Origin: an uncultured Pseudomonadota bacterium
Lineage (GTDB): Bacteria > Pseudomonadota > Gammaproteobacteria > Burkholderiales > SG8-39
Direction: 5' to 3'
DNA length: 6,551 nt
Assembly (NCBI GenBank): GCA_903909415.1
Contig: CAIVVS010000181.1
Coordinates: 1-6,551 of the forward strand
Made by a program: the position numbers and the translations under genes. Below, piece after piece: positions 1-5,560 of this stretch; position 1 is the stretch's first letter, and every line of letters begins with the position of its first letter. Under the pieces are notes generated by a model. That model searched no databases, was not told the origin of the DNA, and worked only from the letters and a program-made list of their open reading frames with translations.

Positions 1-7
1 CGCCTCG

Positions 8-130
8 TTACTTGCCGTCGTCGTCCTGGGCGCGGTCGTCTTCATTGACCGTGAGGTACAAGCCGTAAAGCACGCCGGCAATGCCGGCGCCTTGGATCAT
101 CATCACGGCGGAGTTGAGCAGGGTTTCCAT
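8..130 (-). CDS. small single-helix membrane protein, 40 aa, unknown function
   Basis: The product is a 40-residue protein I do not recognise. It has a short polar N-terminus (METLLNS), one hydrophobic stretch at about residues 8-24 (AVMMIQGAGIAGVLYGL), then a strongly acidic hydrophilic tail ending DDDGK. This looks like a single-pass inner-membrane microprotein with a charged tail. The ATG at 130 was chosen because an AAGGA-type Shine-Dalgarno lies about 6 bases upstream (GGAAGGAAACTG before ATG). The same frame stays open to an ATG at 229, but the added residues are basic, low in hydrophobicity, encoded by a hairpin-rich leader, and lack a ribosome site. The gene may be a small accessory subunit of a membrane complex, perhaps encoded further left outside the window; that is a guess. 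Its reading frame is clear, its role is not. Confidence 0.6.
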   Translation of the reverse strand: METLLNSAVMMIQGAGIAGVLYGLYLTVNEDDRAQDDDGK

Positions 131-180
131 CAGTTTCCTTCCGCGCCCATGCCGCATTGCAGCAATCCGGGGGCGAATAA

Positions 181-198
181 AGGCGCCATCTGGCGCCT
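181..198 (-). terminator. hairpin followed by TTTATT in the leader of the 40-aa gene
   Basis: AGGCGCC and GGCGCCT form a perfect 7-base-pair stem with a 4-base loop. Read on the minus strand, the stem is followed at once by TTTATT, the layout of a short intrinsic terminator. It lies 51 bases upstream of the ATG at 130, so if it works it would act as an attenuator of the small membrane protein gene rather than an end-of-operon terminator. The U-run is short and broken by an A, so termination would be weak. Confidence 0.35.
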
Positions 199-208
199 GT
201 CTGGGTTG

Positions 209-225
209 CTTGCCTGAAGGGCAAG
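209..225 (-). repeat. second leader hairpin, 6-bp stem
   Basis: CTTGCC (209-214) and GGCAAG (220-225) pair perfectly around a 5-base loop. The hairpin lies just upstream of the 181-198 hairpin in the minus-strand direction. Together they give a two-hairpin leader ahead of the 40-aa gene. It could be a structured untranslated region; no known riboswitch class is recognised. Confidence 0.35.
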
Positions 226-570
226 ACATAAAAGTTCAGGTAAATCAGTGAGTTCTTATAGTAACACGCTATCCATTGCGTTCCGATAGAAGAGATTGAT
301 TTCCGGATTATGGAAGCCGATCCCTTACGCCCCTGCAGGGGAGCCCTCCGCAGCGCGCGGTTTGCCCGCTGAGCCGCTTCGCGCTTCCAAACGGCCCGGG
401 GTCGGCCTCGCATGCCGTTGTAATGGCCGGTCCGCGTCGCACGCCCTGCGATGGCCGGTCCCGCCGCGTCGATCCGTGGCACTTTTCCCGAGCCACGCCC
501 GATCCCGGATGACAACCCCGGGCAATTGGGTGATGCTTGTGGTTACCGCATCGGCAGCAAGGAGAAGGGC

Positions 571-1023
571 ATGGGCAACATCCTCGGCAATGACGGCAGC
601 GATCCGCTGGGGCTGTCCGTCGCCGCCAGCGAGCGCATGGCCTTGTTCCTCGAGCGCCACCTCGCCGCCGTCGTCGTGCTGGTGACGCTGGCCTGTGCCG
701 TGGGCCTCGTTCTTGCCGGTCGCGTGCTCGAACTGGCGCTGGCCGCCGGACGCGGACTGCTCGCGCTGGCCGCGATGCTCGGCACGCTGCCGGTGCTGGT
801 GGCAGCGCCCGTACTGCTGGTGCTGGAGTCGCTGCGCCGCGCCGCGCAGGCGGGCGAGGGCGCCGCGCAGGCACGCTGGATGGCATTCGCGCTCGCTGTC
901 CCGGTGGCCTGTGCCGGGATCGTCGGCGTGGCCCATGCGCTGGCCGCTGCCTGTGCCGCGGTACTGGTGGTGGTGCTGTTCGAGGCCGCCGCCTACGGCC
1001 GCGCCCCGCGCAGCCTGCACTGA
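571..1023 (+). CDS. hypothetical four-helix integral membrane protein, 150 aa
   Basis: I do not recognise this family. The protein is dominated by Ala, Leu and Val. After a polar N-terminus of about 30 residues (MGNILGNDGSDPLGLS...) it shows hydrophobic segments at about 31-50, 61-85, 103-121 and 122-138, the last two possibly separated by a tight turn. A basic loop (ESLRRAAQAGEGAAQARW, about 86-103) lies between helices 2 and 3 and would be cytoplasmic by the positive-inside rule. The tail is short and basic (YGRAPRSLH). The ATG at 571 was chosen for its strong Shine-Dalgarno AAGGAG at 559-564 with 6-base spacing; an ATG at 451 in the same frame would add 40 polar residues and lacks such a site. 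It stands alone, divergent from the 40-aa gene and convergent with kup. Confidence 0.7.
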   Translation: MGNILGNDGSDPLGLSVAASERMALFLERHLAAVVVLVTLACAVGLVLAGRVLELALAAGRGLLALAAMLGTLPVLVAAPVLLVLESLRRAAQAGEGAAQARWMAFALAVPVACAGIVGVAHALAAACAAVLVVVLFEAAAYGRAPRSLH

Positions 1024-1042
1024 CAGCTCCGGCGGGATCCCG

Positions 1043-1105
1043 GGCGCCCTCTGCGGCGCCGCACGTCAGCGTGGTCCGGTCAGCGCGGGCCGGTCAGCGC
1101 CGGCC
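1043..1105. repeat. GC-rich inverted and direct repeats between convergent genes
   Basis: The 88-base gap between the two converging stop codons holds GGCGCC at 1043-1048 and again at 1055-1060, a self-complementary pair. It also holds GGCCGG (1088-1093) pairing with CCGGCC (1100-1105) around a 6-base loop. An 11-base direct repeat, CCGGTCAGCGC, occurs at 1076-1086 and 1090-1100. These hairpins could help end transcription from both sides. No U-run follows on either strand, so this is not a textbook intrinsic terminator. Confidence 0.4.
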
Positions 1106-1111
1106 GGCCTG

Positions 1112-3010
1112 CTACAGGACGACCTGCGACCCCAGTTCCACCACCCGGTTGGGCGGCAGCTTGAAGAAGCCCGCCGCGCTGGACGCGTTGCGGTACATGC
1201 GCACGAACAGGCGTTCGCGCCAGTAGGACATCTCGGTCGAGCCGATGCTGGGGATCAGCGTCTCGCGCCCGACGAAGAAGGTGGTCTCCATCGCATCGAG
1301 GGCCAGCCCCTGCTCCTCGCACCAGTCGAGCGTGGTCGGAAGGTCGGGGCGTTCCATGAAGCCGAAGAACACCTTCACCCGCCAGAAGCCGTTGTCCAGC
1401 TTCTCCACCAGCACGCGGCGCGAGTCGGTCACCCTGGGCTGGTCCAGCGTGGACACGGTGAGCAGCACCACGCGCTCGTGCAGCACCTTGAAGTGTTTCA
1501 GGCTGTGCAGCAGCGCGTTGGGCGTCGCCTCGGGCGTGGTGGTGAGGAACACCGCGTTGCCCTGCACGCGCGTCGTGCCCGCGGTCGCCTGGATGAACAG
1601 GTCCAGCGGCATCGCGTCGCGCGCCAGGCGCGAGCCCAGCAGCATGCGACCCGCGCGCCACGTGGACAGCAGCAGGAACACCAGCGCGCCGAAGGCCAGC
1701 GGGAACCAGCCGCCGTCGACCACCTTGATCGAGTTGGCGGCGAGGTAGGCAGCGTCCACGACGAGGAAGGCGCCCAGCACCCAGCGCAGCCAGCGCTTGT
1801 CGGCCCAGCGCTCGCGGCACGCGCGTATCGCCAGCAGGCCGTCGATCGCCATCGCGCCCACCACCGACAGGCCGTAGGCGCTGGCCAGCTTGTCCGAGGA
1901 GCCGAAGCCCAGCACCAGCGTCAGCACGGCTAGCAGCAGCACCAGGTTGATGCGCGGCAGGTAGATCTGCCCGCGCTCGGTGTCCGACGTGTGGCGGATG
2001 TCCACGCGCGGCGCGTAGCCCAGCTGTATCGCCTGCTGGGTGATGGAGAACACGCCCGAGATCACCGCCTGCGAGGCGATCACCGTGGCCAGCGTGGCCA
2101 GGCCCACCAGCGGGTAGAGCGCCCAGGACGGCGCCAGCTGGTAGAACGGGTTGGCGATCGCGCCCGGGTTCGTGAGCACCAGCGCGCCCTGGCCGAGGTA
2201 GTTCAGCATCAGCGCCGGGAACACGATCCACAGCCAGGCGCGCTGGATGGGCGTGCGACCGAAGTGGCCCATGTCCGCATACAGCGCCTCGGCGCCGGTC
2301 ACCGCCAGCACCACCGAGCCCAGCGCGAAGAAGGCGATCAGCGGCTCGTTGAAGATGAATGTGAGCGCATGGTGCGGGCTCAGCGCGGCGATCACGCCCG
2401 GGGCCTGCACGATGTTGGTCACGCCGAGCAGCGCGAGGACCGAGAACCACACCAGCATGACGGGCCCGAACAGCGCGCCCACCGCGCTGGTGCCGCTGCG
2501 CTGGAAGGCGAACAGGCCGATCAGCACCGCCACCGTGATCGGCAGCACGAAGGGCTGCAGCGTCGGCGTGGCCACGCCCAGGCCCTCCACCGCGGAGAGC
2601 ACCGAGATCGCCGGCGTGATCACCGCATCGCCGTAGAACAGCGCCGCGCCTATCATGCCCAGCGCGATCACCCGCGCGGATGTCTTGCCGTTGGCCGGCA
2701 GGCCGCGCAGCGCGAGCGCGGTGAGCGCCATCACGCCGCCTTCGCCGCGGTTGTCCAGTCGCAGGATGATGCCCACGTACTTCGCCGTCACCACGATCGC
2801 CAGCGACCAGAACACCATCGACAGCACGCCCATCACCGCGCCGGGCGACATCGCCACCGGGTGCGCATGGTTGGTGAAGACTTCCTTGAAGGCGTACAGC
2901 GGGCTGGTGCCGATGTCGCCGAACACGATTCCGAGCGCGCCCAGCATCAGCACGCGGGCGGGGGTGGTCGTGCCGGCGTGGGTGCCGGACTCAGGGGTGG
3001 GGGAGGACAT
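1112..3010 (-). CDS. kup: Kup-family low-affinity potassium transporter
   Basis: This is an inner-membrane K+ uptake protein of the KUP/HAK/KT family, which is thought to move K+ with protons. Numbering from the chosen start, the family signature GDIGTSPLYAFKEVF lies at 31-45, GEGGVMAL at 90-97 and YGDAVITPAISVLSAVEG at 126-143. About twelve hydrophobic helices run to about residue 450, followed by a soluble cytoplasmic domain of about 170 residues. The C-terminus (FFKLPPNRVVELGSQVVL) is typical of the family. At 632 residues it is full length and intact. The ATG at 3010 gives the N-terminus MSSPTPESG; a GTG at 3037 would add nine basic residues not expected in the family. The ribosome site is poor for both, because a run of C precedes the ATG. 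Kup lies downstream of the kinase pair on the same strand but probably has its own promoter. Confidence 0.96.
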   Translation of the reverse strand: MSSPTPESGTHAGTTTPARVLMLGALGIVFGDIGTSPLYAFKEVFTNHAHPVAMSPGAVMGVLSMVFWSLAIVVTAKYVGIILRLDNRGEGGVMALTALALRGLPANGKTSARVIALGMIGAALFYGDAVITPAISVLSAVEGLGVATPTLQPFVLPITVAVLIGLFAFQRSGTSAVGALFGPVMLVWFSVLALLGVTNIVQAPGVIAALSPHHALTFIFNEPLIAFFALGSVVLAVTGAEALYADMGHFGRTPIQRAWLWIVFPALMLNYLGQGALVLTNPGAIANPFYQLAPSWALYPLVGLATLATVIASQAVISGVFSITQQAIQLGYAPRVDIRHTSDTERGQIYLPRINLVLLLAVLTLVLGFGSSDKLASAYGLSVVGAMAIDGLLAIRACRERWADKRWLRWVLGAFLVVDAAYLAANSIKVVDGGWFPLAFGALVFLLLSTWRAGRMLLGSRLARDAMPLDLFIQATAGTTRVQGNAVFLTTTPEATPNALLHSLKHFKVLHERVVLLTVSTLDQPRVTDSRRVLVEKLDNGFWRVKVFFGFMERPDLPTTLDWCEEQGLALDAMETTFFVGRETLIPSIGSTEMSYWRERLFVRMYRNASSAAGFFKLPPNRVVELGSQVVL

Positions 3011-3037
3011 GGGGGGGTGGCGGATGGTGCGGCGCAC

Positions 3038-3043
3038 AGTATA
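3038..3043 (-). promoter_or_regulatory. candidate -10 element of kup (TATACT)
   Basis: The minus strand reads TATACT here, one base off the consensus TATAAT, 28 bases before the kup ATG. No convincing -35 hexamer is found 16-18 bases upstream, where the DNA reads GCACCG or similar. If used, it would give a very short leader and would place transcription start upstream of, or close to, the alternative GTG at 3037, which leaves the ATG at 3010 as the sensible start. Confidence 0.35.
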
Positions 3044-3100
3044 CGCCGGGTGCCCCTTTGCGGTGCGGGGGATTCCGTCTGCCCCGGAGGCAGCCTGCGG

Positions 3101-3466
3101 TCAGGCGGGCGAGGGCAACTGCCTCACCACGGTGCCGGAGAAGCGCTCGAAGCGCATGCGTGCGGCAAACGATTCGCGCTGCTTCGCGAACTTCTCCTGC
3201 AGGGCGGCGTTGCGCTGGTAGGCCTCGAAGTCGGCGCGCGAGTCCACCTCGTACAGGTTGGCGAACGCATGCCAGCCCTGCGCGTCCTTCTCGCCCAGGT
3301 CCAGCATCTTCACCGAGCGGAATCCGGGCTGGCTGGCGACCTCGGCCATGTGGCCGCCGTCCAGCCAGCGCATCAGTTCGTCGATCGCGTCGGCGGCAGC
3401 CCAGAAGCGCACCACGTAGACCACCGGCTGGTTTCCGCCCGCGCGTGTCATTGCCTTCTGCGTCAT
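3101..3466 (-). CDS. DUF4286-like dimeric alpha/beta-barrel protein, 121 aa
   Basis: This is a small soluble cytoplasmic protein resembling the DUF4286 / dimeric alpha-beta barrel (ferredoxin-like) group. A beta strand at 15-21 (VVYVVRF) leads into an amphipathic helix with EL-MRWLDGGHMAEVASQPGF (about 30-49). A second strand (RSVKMLDL, 50-57) follows, then HAFANLYEVDSRADFEAY (66-83) and a charged helix (about 84-105). It ends in a strand with FERFSGTVVRQL, matching the GRF-plus-strand ending of the family. No catalytic residues can be assigned and no substrate is known. The start ATG lies one base after the kinase stop (TGA G ATG), with GGAGG at 3472-3476 inside the kinase gene and 5-base spacing, so translation is coupled. 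An ATG five codons later is a weaker alternative. The coupling suggests a role tied to the kinase or its pathway; this is inference. Confidence 0.8.
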   Translation of the reverse strand: MTQKAMTRAGGNQPVVYVVRFWAAADAIDELMRWLDGGHMAEVASQPGFRSVKMLDLGEKDAQGWHAFANLYEVDSRADFEAYQRNAALQEKFAKQRESFAARMRFERFSGTVVRQLPSPA

Positions 3467-3467
3467 C

Positions 3468-4748
3468 TCATCCTCCGGGCGTGACCAGGATCACGCGATA
3501 GTCGTTGACGTTGGTGCGCGTCGGGCCGGTGACCACCAGGTCCGACAGCGGCTGGAAAAACCCGTAGCCATCATTGTCCGCGAGCCGCGCCGCGGCATCC
3601 AGCCCGGCAGCGCGCGCGCGCGCCAGCGTGTCGGGCGCGAGCAGGGCGCCGGCATTGTCCTCGGAACCGTCTATGCCGTCGGTGTCCGCCGCCAGCGCCC
3701 AGGCGCCGGGCAGGCCATCGAGTTCCAGCGCGAGCGCCAGCAGGAACTCGCTGCAGCGCCCGCCGCGTCCCTTGCCGCGCACGGTGACCGTGCACTCGCC
3801 ACCCGATATCAAGGCCACGGGCGCGGTGAACGGCTCGCCATGCGTGGCGACTTGCCGGGCCAGCGCGGCATAGACCTTGGCCACCTGCGCCGCCTCGCCG
3901 GTGACCGAGTCGCCCAGCACCGCGGCCGCGATGCCCTGCGCGCGGAAATGCGCCGCCGCCGCCGACAGGCTGCGCGCCGCGGTGGCGATCACGCGGTTCT
4001 GCGTGCGCGCGAACACCTTGTCGCCCGGCTTGGGCGTCTCGGCGACGCCGCCCGTCGCGCCGCGCTGCAGGTGCGCCATCACCGCCTCCGGCAGCGCCAT
4101 GCCCCAGCGCGCGGCGATCGCCAGCGCGTCGGCATAGGTGCTCGGGTCCGGCGCGCACGGCCCGGAGGCGATGTGGGTCGGGTCGTCGCCGGTGACGTCG
4201 GACACGACCAGCGCCACCACCGGCGCGCGGCACGCGGCGGCGAGGCGCCCGCCCGCGATCGCCGAGACGTGCTTCCTCACCACGTTCATGTCCTGGATCG
4301 GCGCGCCACAGCGCAGCAGTTCGCGGTTGGTCGCCTTCAGGTCCGCCATGCCGAGGCCCTTGGCCGGCAGCGCGAGCAGCGAGGAACCGCCGCCGGACAC
4401 CAGCACCACCAGCAGGTCGTCCGCGCCCAGCGTGCGTGCGCGGCGCAGGACCTCGCGCGCCGCGGTCTCGCCCGCTTCGTCGGGCACCGGGTGGCCTGCC
4501 TCGACCACCTTGATGCGGTTGGTGAGCAGGCCGTGGCGGTAGCGCGTGATCACCAGCCCGTCCAGCGGCGCGCCGGCGGGCCAGTTCTGCTCGAACGCGA
4601 GCGCCATCGACGCGGCGGCCTTGCCCGCGCCCACCACCAGCGTGCGGCCGCGCGGCGGCGCGGGCATCGCCGCTGCCATCACCCGCGCGGGGTCGGCCGC
4701 GGCCACCGCCGCATGGAATGAGGAGAGCAGGAGGGCGCGGTGATCCAT
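3468..4748 (-). CDS. glycerate kinase, MOFRL family (GckA/TtuD type)
   Basis: The family phosphorylates D-glycerate with ATP, typically to 2-phosphoglycerate; older annotations call it hydroxypyruvate reductase (TtuD). It acts in the cytoplasm at the end of tartrate, glyoxylate/tartronate-semialdehyde or serine routes. The N-terminal DUF4147 domain shows GAGKAAASMA (40-49), SGGGSSLLALP (118-128), NVVRKHVSAIAGGRLA (155-170) and SDVTGDDPTHIASGP (183-197). The C-terminal MOFRL domain shows SGGECTVTVRGKGRGGR (315-331), DTDGIDGSEDNAGA (355-368) and GPTRTNVND (408-416). All family motifs are present, and 426 residues is the usual length. The ATG at 4748 matches the normal N-terminus (MDHRALLLSSFHAAV); the open frame upstream runs antisense through the flavin-reductase gene and is discarded. 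The ribosome site is weak. It heads the minus-strand block and is divergent from the flavin-reductase-like gene. Confidence 0.95.
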   Translation of the reverse strand: MDHRALLLSSFHAAVAAADPARVMAAAMPAPPRGRTLVVGAGKAAASMALAFEQNWPAGAPLDGLVITRYRHGLLTNRIKVVEAGHPVPDEAGETAAREVLRRARTLGADDLLVVLVSGGGSSLLALPAKGLGMADLKATNRELLRCGAPIQDMNVVRKHVSAIAGGRLAAACRAPVVALVVSDVTGDDPTHIASGPCAPDPSTYADALAIAARWGMALPEAVMAHLQRGATGGVAETPKPGDKVFARTQNRVIATAARSLSAAAAHFRAQGIAAAVLGDSVTGEAAQVAKVYAALARQVATHGEPFTAPVALISGGECTVTVRGKGRGGRCSEFLLALALELDGLPGAWALAADTDGIDGSEDNAGALLAPDTLARARAAGLDAAARLADNDGYGFFQPLSDLVVTGPTRTNVNDYRVILVTPGG

Positions 4749-4767
4749 GCGATCATTCTGCACCGAA

Positions 4768-4782
4768 ATTGCGCGCCGCAAT
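4768..4782. promoter_or_regulatory. 15-base inverted repeat, LysR-type operator candidate
   Basis: ATTGCG and CGCAAT form a perfect 6-base inverted repeat around a 3-base centre, with T-N11-A spacing as seen in LysR-type regulator sites. It sits in the 72-base gap between the divergent kinase and flavin-reductase-like genes, 20 bases before the kinase start, so one bound dimer could affect both directions. No regulator gene is in the window, so the assignment rests on geometry and position only. Confidence 0.4.
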
Positions 4783-4820
4783 CGTGCCGCGCGCGATGCA
4801 TCCAGCACGCGAAAGCCCGC

Positions 4821-5447
4821 ATGACCGACTACGTCGAACTCGATGCCAACACCCTGGACACCACGGACCGCTACCGCCTGATCATCGGCTGCGTGGTGCC
4901 GCGCCCCATCGCCTGGGTCACCACCATCAACGCGAAGGGCGTGGTGAACGCGGCGCCGTTCTCGGCCTACAACTACGTCTCGCACAGCCCGCCGCTGCTG
5001 GCGATCAACATCGGCGAGCGCAACGGCCAGTTGAAGGACACGGCGCGCAACATCCGCGACACCGGCGAGTTCACCGTCAACGTGGTCACCGAGAGCGTGA
5101 TGGAACTGATGCACGCCTGCGGCGCGGATTACACGCCCGACGAGAGCGAGGCCGAGGCGCTAGACATCGCCATGCTGCCCTCGAGCAAGGTGCGCTCGCC
5201 GCGCATCGCTGCCTCGCCCATCCACATGGAATGCAGGCTGGTGCAGGCGGTCACGCTGGGCAAGAGCCTGTCGGCGCTCTACATCGGCGAGATCGTCGCC
5301 TTCCACCTGTCCACCGAGGTGTATGACGGGCGGCACGTGGACAGCGTGAAGCTGCGCCCGCTGGCGCGCCTGGGCGGGCCGCTCTATGCGGGCTTGGGCG
5401 AGATCTGGAACCGGCCTGCATTGCAGAAGCCCCCGGGCGCGAAGTAG
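4821..5447 (+). CDS. flavin reductase-like domain protein (FMN-binding split barrel)
   Basis: This 208-residue cytoplasmic protein belongs to the flavin-reductase-like (DIM6/NTAB) split-barrel group, which binds FMN and often supplies reduced flavin or acts as an NAD(P)H oxidoreductase. The diagnostic block is clear: CVVPRPIAWVTTINAKGVVNAAPFS (24-48), YNYVSHSPPLLAINIGER (50-67), KDTARNIRDTGEFTVNVV (72-89). C-terminal strands carry MECRLVQAVTLG (136-147) and YIGEIVAFHLSTEVYDG (154-170). The ATG at 4821 (MTDYVELDANTLD) was chosen because the family begins there. The same frame is open to an ATG at 4740, but that overlaps the kinase start on the other strand and adds a Cys- and Arg-rich segment unlike the family. 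The ribosome site is weak (GAAAG). The real substrate is unknown. It is 113 bases ahead of the Bug gene on the same strand. Confidence 0.9.
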   Translation: MTDYVELDANTLDTTDRYRLIIGCVVPRPIAWVTTINAKGVVNAAPFSAYNYVSHSPPLLAINIGERNGQLKDTARNIRDTGEFTVNVVTESVMELMHACGADYTPDESEAEALDIAMLPSSKVRSPRIAASPIHMECRLVQAVTLGKSLSALYIGEIVAFHLSTEVYDGRHVDSVKLRPLARLGGPLYAGLGEIWNRPALQKPPGAK

Positions 5448-5463
5448 GGATCGAAGCAAGCAG

Positions 5464-5517
5464 GACGGTCACGAGGAGACCGTAGCGACGGTCACGAGGA
5501 GACCGTAGCGATGGTCA
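5464..5517 (+). repeat. tandem 23-base hairpin repeats, two full copies and a partial third
   Basis: Two identical 23-base units lie end to end at 5464-5486 and 5487-5509, followed by eight bases of a third with one change (GATGGTCA, 5510-5517). Each unit contains ACGGTC and GACCGT, which pair as a 6-base stem around the 7-base loop ACGAGGA. The downstream arm of one unit can also pair with the upstream arm of the next around a 4-base loop (5478-5483 with 5488-5493), so two alternative folds exist. The array ends about 30 bases before the Shine-Dalgarno of the Bug gene and would lie in its leader if the transcript starts upstream. Confidence 0.85.
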
Positions 5518-5546
5518 ATCACGGCTGAAGGCACGAGCCGGATCAA

Positions 5547-5553
5547 AAGGAGG
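5547..5553 (+). promoter_or_regulatory. strong ribosome binding site of the Bug gene
   Basis: AAGGAGG, an almost full match to the anti-Shine-Dalgarno, sits 7 bases before the ATG at 5561, with an A-rich spacer (GGGAAAA). It fixes the start codon and is much stronger than the sites of the kinase, kup and flavin-reductase genes, suggesting high expression of the binding protein. Confidence 0.85.
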
Positions 5554-5560
5554 GGGAAAA

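Larger units (their letters stand above)
131..570. other. 440-base divergent intergenic region with AT-rich island
   Basis: No convincing gene lies here. The stretch at about 226-310 is clearly richer in A and T than its surroundings and is where promoters for the two divergent genes would be expected. A TATAGT at 257-262 reads as a -10 element on the plus strand. On the minus strand the same spot gives TACTAT (263 to 258). Neither has a good -35 at standard spacing, so I do not call a promoter. A 5-base inverted repeat (CTATC and GATAG, 269-273 and 285-289) and a perfect 12-base palindrome CCCCTGCAGGGG (330-341) are present. ATGGCCGGTCC occurs twice (423-433 and 451-461). From 312 on, the DNA is GC-rich with no conserved-looking frame on either strand. 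Confidence 0.5.

Noticed and set aside
131..229. A 33-residue N-terminal extension of the small membrane protein, from an ATG at 229
   Set aside because: There is no ribosome site before 229, the DNA is a hairpin-rich leader, and a good Shine-Dalgarno precedes the ATG at 130.
308..1020. Two minus-strand frames opposite the four-helix membrane protein
   Set aside because: They are Arg/Pro- or His/Gln-rich with no ribosome site or domain; the plus-strand frame has a strong Shine-Dalgarno and coherent helices.
695..1933. A 412-residue plus-strand frame overlapping the membrane protein and kup
   Set aside because: Its Cys/Trp/Arg-rich then His/Gln/Arg-rich composition is the frame-shifted and antisense reading of real genes.
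3011..3037. The GTG at 3037 as the start of kup
   Set aside because: It overlaps the likely promoter, lacks a ribosome site at normal distance, and adds nine residues not expected in the family.
3079..3093. CTGCC/GGCAG hairpin as a terminator after the DUF4286-like gene
   Set aside because: The stem is only five base pairs and no U-run follows on the minus strand.
1991..3484. A 497-residue plus-strand frame opposite kup and the DUF4286-like gene
   Set aside because: It is extremely rich in Arg, His, Gln and Ala, has no domain, and is the complement of two well-identified genes.
4749..5114. An open frame that would extend the glycerate kinase by 122 residues at its N-terminus
   Set aside because: It runs antisense through the flavin-reductase-like gene, has a His/Arg/Val-rich composition typical of GC-rich shadow frames, and the kinase family begins at the ATG at 4748.
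5464..5517. A mini CRISPR array
   Set aside because: The 23-base units are directly adjacent with no spacers, and no cas genes are present.
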